Shown one piece after another: positions 9,540 through 18,899 of a stretch of 64,000 nucleotides of DNA. The translations under genes were made by a program, and so were the position numbers. The notes below the pieces were generated by a model. That model ran no database searches. It was given only the letters and a program-made list of their open reading frames with translations, and was not told the DNA's origin. How positions within the stretch are numbered: position 1 is the stretch's first letter; each line of letters opens with the position of its first letter. This DNA comes from Isoetes taiwanensis (lineage: Eukaryota; Streptophyta; Lycopodiopsida; Isoetales; Isoetaceae). The stretch lies in NCBI GenBank assembly GCA_021234155.1, contig JAJEKV010000215.1, positions 310,001 to 374,000 on the forward strand, written 5' to 3'.

Positions 9540-12500
9540 ATGTATAAGAGTTTAGCCGAGGAGCGGAGAAAGAGAGAGGAGATCAGACGCAAGCAAGAGC
9601 TTGAGAGAGCTGAGAGACGTGAAAAGAGAGAGCAGCAAAAACTTGCTGCAACAAGACCATCTGAAATCCTTCCTGACATACATACCATTTTTACCATGTC
9701 TAATCCTACATTGACATCAAAACCTTATATAGCTTACCCGAGGTATGGGACAGGAAAAGCATCAGAATATCAAGCAAAAACACACATTAAACAATTCGAA
9801 AATATTAGTTCATTGAATGGGCAGGATTCTGATGCCCACAGATTAAAGTTATTCCCAACAACCTTGGATGGGAAGCCAGCAGACTGGATAAATGATCCAG
9901 CAACTGTATTTACTACTTGGGATGACATGAAAGCTTTGTTTCTGAGTCTGTTTCAGACTATACCCACAAATAAGGAGCTGAAAGATGAGGTTCGTGCACT
10001 TCAAGTTAAGTCTGGAGAACATCCAAGGAATTTCTCTTTGAGAGTTCTTGAGCTGACTAATCAAATGGAGCCAAAACCACATCAAGAAGATGTGGTGGCT
10101 TGGTTCATTGATGGGTTCCCATCTCGGATTAAACAACAGTTGGAGCTAGATGCTCCGGATACCTTAGATCTTGCAGTGAAAAGGGCTTCTGTTGTAATGG
10201 GAATTTTGGCTACTGAGAAAGCCAAACAGCCAGAAATTGACTCACTAGTGCAAAAGAAGGTTGCACAGGAGATCAAATCTGTAAAAGAGATGCAGACGAA
10301 GTTGCAATCTATGGAAGAGGGTATGAAAAAATTAACCCAAGGTGAGCAGAAAAGAAGTTATATTTGGTGTACTCGATGTTCAAAGCCTGGGCATTACGCA
10401 ACAGAATGCCGGACTAACTTGGAAAAGAAATTCTGTCACATATGTGAAAAGAGTAACCACGAGACTAAGGATTGCTACTTTAATGCTAAGAACAAAGGGA
10501 AGGCTATTGTTGAAACTTTTGCAGTGTCCGCACAAGCAAAAGATAAAAAGTTTTCTCAAATCATTGCTTGCTGGAATTGCGGAGAGAAGGGACATTTCTC
10601 TCGTGATTGTAAGCAACCGAGGAAAGAGTTTAAGGGCAACTCTCAAGAGAGCCTTGAGGTTAAGGCTCAAGAAGCTCGAATGATTAGTTTGGAATATGAT
10701 GTTGATGTGAATGCCGTGACTAGGCAAAGGGCTAAACAACAAGGCATTGAAGTGCCTGAGATCCATGACAAAAAGACTAAAGCAAAGCAAGAAAGATACC
10801 CGGATGTTCTACAAGAACAAGAGATTTTTAACGAGGTTAAGGATCAGATTCAAAATTTTCAATTTGAGAATTTTGGCAATGAAGATCATGCACTAAAGTA
10901 TAGTCTTATTAGTGATGATCTGAGTCTTATTAAACAGCAAGTAAAAAAATTGATGGTTCAGATTCCCTTGAGGATAGTGACTAAATGTTTTCCTGGGTTA
11001 AAACCAATTGAACTTAAAGACGATGAGGTAAGGGAAGATATCAAAGGATTGAATAATGTGATTCAAGAAATGATGATTCCTGTTCCTCTGGTTTTGTTAG
11101 GAAAGTATGTATCAGATTTAGGCATACCCAAAGAGTTTTATCAAATTAAAGACTCGGTGGCCACGTACAAAATTGAACCAACGGATAAGTACAATCCTGT
11201 AGTTACAGTTTCAATTAAAGGAATGGAAATTGCAAAAGCTCCTGTTGATGGTGGTGCAGGAGTAAATATTATGACGAATTCATTACGCAAAAAGTTAAAA
11301 TTTAATGATTTGCATAAAGCTCCTTTTAATGTTAAGATGGCAGATCATAGGAAGGTTGAGCCATTAGGGATATTGAAAGACATTCCGTTTTCAATAGGCA
11401 ATTTGCATTTTGAACAGGATTTTGTTGTGTTGGAAACACAACCAAAGGCTACAGATTACCAAATTCTGTTAGGGAGACCTTGGTTACGAGCTTCTAAGGC
11501 AATTCATGACTGGTCAACCAACACAATTACACTGTCCAAACAGGGCACCCTCGCTAAGATTGATTTACCTTCAGGAGTAACCACCACTTTGAAAGAAGAG
11601 GTTGTTTTTTCTGATAGCGAAGACGAAGAGGGTGTTTATGAAGAAGAAGATGAAGAAGAGGATTTTTACCATATTGATATGTTTGAGGATTATCAAATGG
11701 ACTTTGCAACTTGTTTTATGGTAGAACAAGTGATGGATTACCCTGCTGGTTTTACAGAGGTACAACAAGGTACTGCAGTTTTACATCATGAACCAGCTCA
11801 TACGTTGCAAGGTAATAATCTGATTCCCTATTTGGGTACTCCGGAAGTTGAAGAAATCAATTTAGGGTCTGAGAGTGAACCTCAAACAGTACGTGTAGGC
11901 AAAGACTTGCCATTAAAGATTCGTGAATCTGCTATTAAATTACTCCAGCAATACAAAGATATATTCGCTTGGAGTTATACGGATTTAAGGGGAATTTCTC
12001 CCGATGTTTGCGTTATGAGAATACCTTTAATGCCTACAGCCAAACCAGTCTACCAAAGAGCGTACAGGATGAATCCTAATTTTGCTTCTAGTGTTAAAGA
12101 AGAGATCCACAAATTATTGCATGCTGGTTTTATATTCGAAGTAGAAACGAGTGATTGGGTTTCTCCTATAGTTTGTGTAAAGAAGAAAAATGGAAAATTA
12201 CGTGTATGTGTGGATTTTCGAAAGCTTAATGATGCCACCGAGAAAGATCATTTTCCACTTCCGTTCACAGATCAAGTGTTGGAGCAAGTGGCAGGTCATG
12301 AATGTTATTCATTCATGGATGGTTTTTCAGGGTATAACCAGATTAAAATACACCCGGATGACCAATTAAAAACCACTTTTATAACACAGTTTGGCACCTA
12401 CGCCTATAAGGTAATGCCCTTTGGTTTGAGCAACGCTCCTTCATTGTTCCAACGTATAATGCTTATAGTTTTCAAAGAATATATTGGGAACTTTATTGAA

Positions 12501-15500
12501 GTATTTTTGGATGACTTCACGGTGTTTACTAGTCTTCAAGATCACATCTCCAAATTGAAATTATGTTTCGAGAGATGTCGTAACTATGGAGTCTCTCTTA
12601 ATCCGGAAAAGTGCACCTTTTTGGTCAAACACGGGATGCTTCTAGGACATATCGTGACTAAGGAAGGACTACTAACTGATCCAAGCAAGGTACATGCGGT
12701 CCGGGACATGCCTTCTCCTAGAAACGTGACGGAAGTAAAGAGATTTCTAGGAAAAGCAAACTATTATAGGAAATTCTGTCCGAATCTGGCTGAGATAGCA
12801 ACACCTTTAAATGTTTTGGTGAGTCCAAAAGTAAAATTTGAATGGTCAACAAAGTGCAACGATGCTTTTGAAAAGATTAAAGCATTAATGACATCAGCTC
12901 CTGTGCTCATAACGCCGAATTGGGATCGTGACTTTCATGTCCATGTTGATGCGTCTAAAACAGCAGTAGGTGCTGTCTTAGCACAACAAATAGATTCGCA
13001 AATAGATCGCCCAATTCATTATGCGAGCAAACAACTTAATAGGGCTGAAAAAAATTATAATACAACAGAACGTGAGGGTCTTGCAATGGTGTTTGCAGTC
13101 CAGAAATTCCGCCACTATCTTCTGGGCAATTATTTTACCTTTTTCGTGGATCATCAAGCTTTACTTTACTTGGTAAATAAACCATGTGTGACAGGGAGAA
13201 TTACTCGTTGGCTGCTAATTCTCCAAGAATTCAATTTCAAAGTAGTGTTAAAACCTGGCAGTGCTCACACTATCCCAGACCACCTCTCTAGGTTACCAAA
13301 TGGTGAACAACCAAGTGGAATTCACGATGAGTTACCAGACATTAAGTTGTTTCAGATTAATGTCATACCTCCATGGTATGCAGGTATCGCTGAATATCTT
13401 ACAAGTGGACAATTACCTCAACAAATGGATATTGCTAGCAGGCGTGTTTTTTTGCGTAAAGTTCAGCCATACACTCTAATTTATGGGCACCTCTATAAGA
13501 AAGGAAAAGATTATGTGCTACGAAGGTGTGTGATGCCCCACGAAACATATGACATCATTCTTGAAGCCCATCAAGGAGTGGGTGGGGGGCATTTCTCTGC
13601 TGATCTAACTGCGAGGAAGGTTCTCCAATCAGGTTTTTGGTGGCCAACATTGTTTAAAGATGTTTATGCATTCACAAAAACTTGTGATATATGCCAAAGG
13701 GTTGGGAAGCCAGGTCCTAGAGATTACATGCCACTAAACCCCATTCTTCCTTTAGGCCCATTCGAGAAGTGGGGAATGGACTTTGTAGGACCAATTTCTC
13801 CACCTGCAGCTCGTACTAGATCACGATATATACTTGTGTTAACGGATTATCACACAAAATGGGCTGAAGCAAGGGCTCTTAAAGATAATGAAGCACAAAG
13901 TGTAGCTAAGGTTTTGTATCAACAGATTATCACGCGTTTTGGCTGTCCAATAGAGCTGGTCAGTGACCGCGGTGGACACTTCATTAACGAAACCATTGAA
14001 TTTCTAACCCGAGATTTTTTAATCGCCCATCGGAAGTCTACACCGTACTATCCAAGGGCAAACGGACAAGCGGAATCCACAAATAAAGTGCTCATAACAG
14101 TTCTCAAAAAAATTTGTGAGTCAACAAGGAAGGACTGGGAACTCAAACTCCCAGCAGTTTTGTGGGCTTATCGAACTAGCTATAAGTCTATAACATGTCA
14201 TACACCATTTCAGCTTGCCTATGGCACAGAGGCAGTAATGCCTTTTGAATTTATACTTCCTTCACTAAGGGTGGCCATTCATCATCGATTGGGAGACCTA
14301 CCTTCACTAGAAAATCGATTGGTCAAGCTGGAAGCATTAGATGAAGAACGTCAAAGGTCGGTATGGTCCCAACAAGTGGCAAAACATAGGCGCAAAGCAT
14401 GGGAGGATCGTAGGAAAAAGCTTAAGACATTTAAGGAAGAAGAAAAGGTTTTATTATATGATTCTAGATACTTAAAACATCCAGGGAAGCTTAAAATTAG
14501 ATGGCTGGGTCCATTCATCATTCAAAAAGTAAACACAAATGGCTCGGTCCAGCTAATGGACTTAAGTGGACACCTTCTTCCGATTTTAGTAAATGGCTCT
14601 AGACTCAAAAAATATGAGGAACGTCCAGTTGAGCACTTGAATATGGTTCTGCCAATTGACAGACCTAGAGGGAAAACTGAACCAAGATATAGGAGTATGT
14701 GCTTCATAGTTCCTTTATGGAAAACTGATCATGTACATCATGCTTATTTAAAACGAAAGCAAGTAGTGCGAGATGGTAATGGGATTTTAAAGCTAATGTT
14801 CACGCCCCATTTGTCTAAGAATGGTAAAAGATTTTGGAATAGCGGCATTGATATAATTTCTGAAAATCAGTTTATGGATGTCTCTTATCAACTGGGATTC
14901 TGGCCACCACATAAAATTTTGTTTTGCATAGTTGACGGGGTACAAATAATGAAAAGAGGAAGATTGTTCCATAACAAGCTTGCTAAGGAACAAAGCAAAG
15001 CACGATACCAACTTAAAGAGAGGTCTTGGAGACACCAGTTTATCACACCACTCAAACCCAAACCTTTATGGAAAATGCCACATCTACGTTGCTATAAATT
15101 GCCTAACTTAGATCATAACACTCTTAAGCTGTTAGAGACAGCGAAGTTGCTATCATTTATACAAGTTAAAATGCCTACACCATCTCAGCAATTGATTACA
15201 GAATTTTTAGTTCACTATGATCCAGACACACATTACGGTTTTACCACATCCACTGGCTCATTTCAGTTAACACCATCATTGGTGGCCCAAGTTTTAAAAT
15301 TACCTAATTTTCCAGTCATTCTAGTTCACCACTATGTGGCTTTTCAAAAGTATGGAATTATAGAAGAGAATGAAGGTTACAACATCAAATCTGTAGTGCC
15401 AAAATATCAAACTTTGCTTGCTCATTTGCATGGAAAATTGACATCCTTAACTACAAAATCTGCCAAAAGATGGTTTGCTTATATTTTTCAAGCTTTGCAG

Positions 15501-16160
15501 GGTTTGGAAATTCCTTGGGCTACATTAGTACATTCTCAGCTCATATATGCATTGAGTAATAGATTTAAATGTGGTCCTTGTGTTCACTTATGTAAAAGTC
15601 ACTTACAACTCATTTTTGATTATTTACATTCTGAGCAGGAACAGGAACAACAGCCAAGGGAGGAGATTCTTGACTCCAAAGATGCAAATGTTGAAGAAGT
15701 TTATCGTATTCAAGAAGTTCCTAAACGGCAAGAGGAAGAAGTTTCTGCAAAAACCCTTGAATTTCTTGGTTTACAACAGAAAATATTGCATGAAATTACT
15801 GCGGAGAAGAATCACCAAATTTCTGATCAGCAGCAGCAAATTCAGGAATTAAACCAAAGGATTCTCGTCTTGGAACAAGAGATTCGAACTGAAAAAGATA
15901 GTCTCCAGATTATCCATGGTCAATGTACAACTTTGCAACAGCAGTTAGACAAATCAAATTCCCAAATTCAGCTGTTTGACAGGCAGAAAGCTAGCTTCCG
16001 AGAGAAATCTCAAAAACTTTTACAGAAACTTGCCGAACTAAATTCTGAAAACTCCAAACTCCAGGACCAGCTTGCTAATCTGCAGCCTGTAGTGCATGAT
16101 ACCCTCTTTCCTGAAGATTACTTGGGTTTACCACCTTACAAGCACGCCACCAATCTTTGA
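9540..16160 (+). CDS. Gag-Pol polyprotein of Ty3/gypsy retrotransposon with long C-terminal extension
   Basis: One uninterrupted frame of 2206 codons starts at the first in-frame ATG (9540); a TGA lies at 9522. Order: basic coiled N-terminus (1-45); retrotransposon gag domain (about 75-240); three CCHC zinc knuckles starting at 277, 299 and 344; aspartic protease with VDGGAGVN (Asp570, so DGG instead of DSG/DTG); reverse transcriptase with FLDDF (Asp991/Asp992); RNase H starting near HVDAS (Asp1137); integrase with an HHCC zinc finger (His1344, His1351, Cys1382, Cys1385) and a DD(35)E triad (Asp1414, Asp1476, Glu1512). The remaining part, about 500 residues from 1700, is not needed for transposition in known relatives. 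It holds a globular region at about 1860-1960 (ITEFLVHYDPDTHYGF, FQLTPSLVAQVLKLPNFP) that resembles plant-mobile-domain/transposon proteins, then a Gln/Glu-rich coiled coil (about 2035-2190). Gag and Pol share one frame, so no frameshift site is needed. Confidence 0.95.
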   Translation: MYKSLAEERRKREEIRRKQELERAERREKREQQKLAATRPSEILPDIHTIFTMSNPTLTSKPYIAYPRYGTGKASEYQAKTHIKQFENISSLNGQDSDAHRLKLFPTTLDGKPADWINDPATVFTTWDDMKALFLSLFQTIPTNKELKDEVRALQVKSGEHPRNFSLRVLELTNQMEPKPHQEDVVAWFIDGFPSRIKQQLELDAPDTLDLAVKRASVVMGILATEKAKQPEIDSLVQKKVAQEIKSVKEMQTKLQSMEEGMKKLTQGEQKRSYIWCTRCSKPGHYATECRTNLEKKFCHICEKSNHETKDCYFNAKNKGKAIVETFAVSAQAKDKKFSQIIACWNCGEKGHFSRDCKQPRKEFKGNSQESLEVKAQEARMISLEYDVDVNAVTRQRAKQQGIEVPEIHDKKTKAKQERYPDVLQEQEIFNEVKDQIQNFQFENFGNEDHALKYSLISDDLSLIKQQVKKLMVQIPLRIVTKCFPGLKPIELKDDEVREDIKGLNNVIQEMMIPVPLVLLGKYVSDLGIPKEFYQIKDSVATYKIEPTDKYNPVVTVSIKGMEIAKAPVDGGAGVNIMTNSLRKKLKFNDLHKAPFNVKMADHRKVEPLGILKDIPFSIGNLHFEQDFVVLETQPKATDYQILLGRPWLRASKAIHDWSTNTITLSKQGTLAKIDLPSGVTTTLKEEVVFSDSEDEEGVYEEEDEEEDFYHIDMFEDYQMDFATCFMVEQVMDYPAGFTEVQQGTAVLHHEPAHTLQGNNLIPYLGTPEVEEINLGSESEPQTVRVGKDLPLKIRESAIKLLQQYKDIFAWSYTDLRGISPDVCVMRIPLMPTAKPVYQRAYRMNPNFASSVKEEIHKLLHAGFIFEVETSDWVSPIVCVKKKNGKLRVCVDFRKLNDATEKDHFPLPFTDQVLEQVAGHECYSFMDGFSGYNQIKIHPDDQLKTTFITQFGTYAYKVMPFGLSNAPSLFQRIMLIVFKEYIGNFIEVFLDDFTVFTSLQDHISKLKLCFERCRNYGVSLNPEKCTFLVKHGMLLGHIVTKEGLLTDPSKVHAVRDMPSPRNVTEVKRFLGKANYYRKFCPNLAEIATPLNVLVSPKVKFEWSTKCNDAFEKIKALMTSAPVLITPNWDRDFHVHVDASKTAVGAVLAQQIDSQIDRPIHYASKQLNRAEKNYNTTEREGLAMVFAVQKFRHYLLGNYFTFFVDHQALLYLVNKPCVTGRITRWLLILQEFNFKVVLKPGSAHTIPDHLSRLPNGEQPSGIHDELPDIKLFQINVIPPWYAGIAEYLTSGQLPQQMDIASRRVFLRKVQPYTLIYGHLYKKGKDYVLRRCVMPHETYDIILEAHQGVGGGHFSADLTARKVLQSGFWWPTLFKDVYAFTKTCDICQRVGKPGPRDYMPLNPILPLGPFEKWGMDFVGPISPPAARTRSRYILVLTDYHTKWAEARALKDNEAQSVAKVLYQQIITRFGCPIELVSDRGGHFINETIEFLTRDFLIAHRKSTPYYPRANGQAESTNKVLITVLKKICESTRKDWELKLPAVLWAYRTSYKSITCHTPFQLAYGTEAVMPFEFILPSLRVAIHHRLGDLPSLENRLVKLEALDEERQRSVWSQQVAKHRRKAWEDRRKKLKTFKEEEKVLLYDSRYLKHPGKLKIRWLGPFIIQKVNTNGSVQLMDLSGHLLPILVNGSRLKKYEERPVEHLNMVLPIDRPRGKTEPRYRSMCFIVPLWKTDHVHHAYLKRKQVVRDGNGILKLMFTPHLSKNGKRFWNSGIDIISENQFMDVSYQLGFWPPHKILFCIVDGVQIMKRGRLFHNKLAKEQSKARYQLKERSWRHQFITPLKPKPLWKMPHLRCYKLPNLDHNTLKLLETAKLLSFIQVKMPTPSQQLITEFLVHYDPDTHYGFTTSTGSFQLTPSLVAQVLKLPNFPVILVHHYVAFQKYGIIEENEGYNIKSVVPKYQTLLAHLHGKLTSLTTKSAKRWFAYIFQALQGLEIPWATLVHSQLIYALSNRFKCGPCVHLCKSHLQLIFDYLHSEQEQEQQPREEILDSKDANVEEVYRIQEVPKRQEEEVSAKTLEFLGLQQKILHEITAEKNHQISDQQQQIQELNQRILVLEQEIRTEKDSLQIIHGQCTTLQQQLDKSNSQIQLFDRQKASFREKSQKLLQKLAELNSENSKLQDQLANLQPVVHDTLFPEDYLGLPPYKHATNL

Positions 16161-16770
16161 ATGGCGGAAAGTTTTCCTCAACGACCACGACATAGCAAAG
16201 CTGCTTTTTATGGTGCTCCCCTTTCATTACAAAAACAGCCCAAACTTTGATCCAAGATTTCGGACGTAGATTGCCTTGGGACCAATTTGGAAACACCACA
16301 AATTGGGCTATAATTTACGGAGATGATTGGTCAACCACTTTCGTAATAATATTCTGAATAATCTCCATAGCTTTGTGAGCAAAGCTCTCAAGTCAGCCCC
16401 GATCCACTTATTTATGAACAGGCCAAGTTTGCAAAGCTCTTGGAAATCATCATCCACCCACATATCGATTGCTAAAGACACTCTTATCAATATTAACCCA
16501 AATGTCATCATGCGGGGAATACGAAAATGGATAGTCGCTCTTCATCAAAGCCAACCATTTACCGGCCAGTTCACATTTCCATGTTTGAAAAAATGGCTCA
16601 CCAATGGGGTTTTGATCAAGGCTTCTCAAACTTATTATGATGCTAAGGTTCTTTGCCCAAGGGAAACGGGCGCATAAAGAGATTTACAATTTCTACCAGA
16701 GTTACAAACACATTCACATCCTACGTGAAGGTGGAGAGCGAGTGCTCTCCACAAAAGGGGGGAATGAAGA
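16161..16770 (+). pseudogene. Decayed continuation of the element's coding region between pol and the 3' LTR
   Basis: Directly after the pol TGA, in the same frame, comes ATGGCGGAAAG and 29 codons ending at 16250. Protein-like sequence then continues in other frames: FGRRLPWDQFGNTTNWAIIYGDDW (about 16258-16340), a stretch including KALKSAPIHLFMNRPSLQS and KWLTNGVLIKASQTYYDAKVL (16327-16677), and FFAQGKRAHKEIYNFYQSYKH leading through the PPT into the LTR, ending RPRRRSSAH-TAG near 16898. The pieces look like one ancestral third ORF of about 240 residues broken by a few indels. It does not resemble an env glycoprotein, and I do not recognise it. Confidence 0.5.
16753..16770 (+). promoter_or_regulatory. 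Polypurine tract (plus-strand primer)
   Basis: AAAAGGGGGGAATGAAGA directly precedes the TG of the 3' LTR, exactly where a PPT must lie. It sits inside the decayed third reading frame (STKGGNEDD). Confidence 0.9.
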
Positions 16771-17682
16771 TGATAAGGAAAATCCAGAGGTAGCTGATAC
16801 AATTCTAGATGCACTCGTGAACCTGGAGGAAGAAGACGGCGGGGAAGAGGATGTTGATAGGAACTTCAAGCGACCACGTCGGCGTTCTTCCGCACATTAG
16901 GTGCGTAAACGAAGTTGCATCTTTGTTTTACGAGGCGAAAGCGTTGCGGTTTGATTAAGTGTTGTTTTTATGTTATATTTTTAGCATAATGTTGTGGTTG
17001 AAGTAAAACGTTTATGAAAATACAAAAATATGTTAGTAGGGGTTAGAAGTTAGTTGTGAGACGTTTATGTTGGAGTTAAAGTTATGTTAGTAGAAAATAA
17101 GTCATTGGTGCCATGTGGCAAACTTAGACGGTTATGGGACTTGAGCATTATAAAAGGCCCAATGACGTTGTAATAAAAAAAAAGGGGAGATTGGAATAGA
17201 AAGTTGTGTTGATCATATCTTTGTCTCCTCACGTGCGAAATGTTGATCTTTATTTCATTTGTCTTCATGTCGTCGTTCATGTTTATATTCACAATAACAA
17301 GCAAAGCCTTAATATTGAATGCGTAAAGAACCTAAAAAGGAGCAGGGCAAGAACGTAGATTTTATGTCTTAAAATGGTTTCCATGGAAGCCCATTTGGCT
17401 CCTAACGGTTTACTCTCGGCTGATTTGCTCCAAGCTTCTCACAATGACGGCATTTGAGACTTCAGGTAAAGCTTACTTGAGATCTCATTGAAGAAACACC
17501 ACCTTGAAAGCTCTGCTTTTTAACACTGTTAATGGGTTTACTAGCTCCAGCTTCTGAGGTTACAGTGGATTATGGGTCACGATCTGAGCTTGAATGGGCA
17601 AACATCTTTGCAAGTACTTGGGTAAGTATTTGTTAGTTTGCTCTGTGTTATTTAGTGTTAGCAAAGTGAGAGTTTGTTAACA
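16771..17682 (+). repeat. 3' LTR (912 bp)
   Basis: Same termini as the 5' LTR, with TATAAAAGG near 17149. It is followed by the target duplication AGACC at 17683-17687. Differences from the 5' LTR lie in the first 170 bp and around 17510-17570, mostly where one copy has CAG or CTG. Confidence 0.95.
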
Positions 17683-17721
17683 AGACCGATTTTCAGCAAT
17701 GAAATCTACTGTATCTTTGCG

Positions 17722-17952
17722 TCTGGGCGTTTGGTCTAGTGGTAACACACTAGTTCCTTAGCAATGTGGTCTCGAGTTCGAGACCGCCCAGAATCGCACT
17801 CGGTACTGTTGGGGGTCAAATCCCAACAGACGCAATGTAAGGTGGTTGGGGGCAGGGCCCAACCAAGCAATGTAGTGTGGTGTGTGGTCACATGTCCAGT
17901 TGGATGCTGCCTAGTGGCGTGACGTTAAAACTACTATCTATCTATCTATTCA
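17722..17952 (+). mobile_element. tRNA-derived SINE-like sequence
   Basis: An A-box-like TGGTCTAGTGG (17732-17742) and a B-box-like GAGTTCGAGAC (17774-17784) stand 31 bp apart, as in Pol III promoters. The flanks TCTGGGC...GCCCAGA could pair like an acceptor stem, but the T-arm is about three bases short, so it is not a functional tRNA. The unrelated body that follows ends in an (CTAT)n tail near 17937, as many SINEs do. I found no clear target-site duplication. Confidence 0.5.
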
Positions 17953-18005
17953 AGTAATAACTATGTAAAAGCTGACAAAATATCAGAGTATTCAAGTGGT
18001 CGATT

Positions 18006-18545
18006 TTTACCTTAAAATCTGTGCCCAGTTCTTAAAGCTTTGGATAAATCCTACTGGGTAACAATTTTATCTTGTACATCAGTCTTCTTCCGGAACCTGA
18101 GGTCTCTGAGCTGATTATATCATTTTCATGATGGTCTGCCAGAAAAACAAAGCATTACATAAAGATAGAGCATAAACAATTGTTCCACGATTCTACCTTA
18201 GAATCTTTCTGTAGCAGCAAAATCGTGGAAGAATCCCATACTGGGCAGTGTTCTGCTTTTAATACATGCAAAGATGGAAGCACTAGGCTCTAATACGATC
18301 ATAAATCCTTCACGACACCATTTTTGTCCTGTAGAGCAAGCTTATTTCAGAACCTAAGGTCTCACAGCCGATTGCAGAATACAAGCTTTGAAGACTTCAT
18401 ATATCTTCTTCCTACATGTTGTTCTGACAGAATCACAGAGCAATACATAAAGATAAATTATGAACAAGTGTCCAGATTCTACCTTAGAATCTTTCTGCAG
18501 AAGCAAAAGCTTGGAAGAATCCCTTATTAGGCAAACATCCCGCTT
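18006..18545. repeat. Three diverged tandem copies of a unit of about 190-290 bp
   Basis: The phrase TTYTACCTTARAATCTKT followed by AGCTTTGGA/TCGTGGA/GCTTGGA AGAATCC and TACTGGG recurs at 18006, 18191 and 18477. The phrase CGGAACCTGAGGTCTC (near 18090) recurs as CAGAACCTAAGGTCTC (near 18347). The copies are old and imperfect, and coding content is not evident. Confidence 0.6.
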
Positions 18546-18660
18546 GTAATGAAAGCAAATCGCGGCCCTAGGCTCGATCCGAATGAAGAAGGCATGAGGT
18601 TTTTGAGCTATTTATTTGGGCCAAAACCGACATTGCTTCCTATTCACAACACCCCTGTTT

Positions 18661-18891
18661 CTAGCAACAAATCTGCATCAAAAACACCGGATATTCATCT
18701 TCGTGAGGAGAAACCTGCATAATAAGAATACGAATATAAAGATTAGAAAAATCTAAGCCTGAATGATCAGATTTTGGGCTCCATGGAAGACCCAAGAACC
18801 CCATTCCGGCATTCAGGAACAGGAACTGGAAAGGGAAGACTCCCGGATGTGGGAAGAAGAGAGCCAGAACCGTCGTATCCCATAAAACCAT
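18661..18891 (-). CDS. Small hypothetical ORF or first exon, minus strand
   Basis: An ATG at 18891 follows a TTAGGGTTTTTTT-type 5' leader, common at plant transcription starts. The frame (MVLWDTTVLALFFPHPGVF...) runs 59 codons to a CAG/GTTTCT donor-like site at 18714, or reads on to a stop at 18661. The protein is hydrophobic and has no family I recognise. The plus strand of the same DNA is also open (GSMEDPRTPFRHSG...), so I rate coding status low. Confidence 0.2.
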   Translation of the reverse strand: MVLWDTTVLALFFPHPGVFPFQFLFLNAGMGFLGLPWSPKSDHSGLDFSNLYIRILIMQVSPHEDEYPVFLMQICC

Positions 18892-18899
18892 CAAAATCA

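Larger units (their letters stand above)
8154..17687 (+). mobile_element. Complete Ty3/gypsy LTR retrotransposon with 5-bp target duplication
   Basis: The element proper is 8159-17682. Both LTRs are 912 bp and begin TGATAAGG and end TTGTTAACA, so they keep TG...CA termini. AGACC is duplicated on each side (8154-8158 and 17683-17687). A PBS follows the 5' LTR directly and a polypurine tract precedes the 3' LTR. The domain order PR-RT-RNaseH-INT places it in Ty3/gypsy. There is no chromodomain. The LTRs are nearly identical over their central part of about 540 bp and the large ORF is open, so insertion is recent and the element may still be active. It landed in non-coding DNA. Confidence 0.95.

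Noticed and set aside
17722-17795. Functional tRNA gene
   Set aside because: The 3' half is about three bases short for a normal T-arm and no sensible anticodon stem forms. A SINE head fits better.
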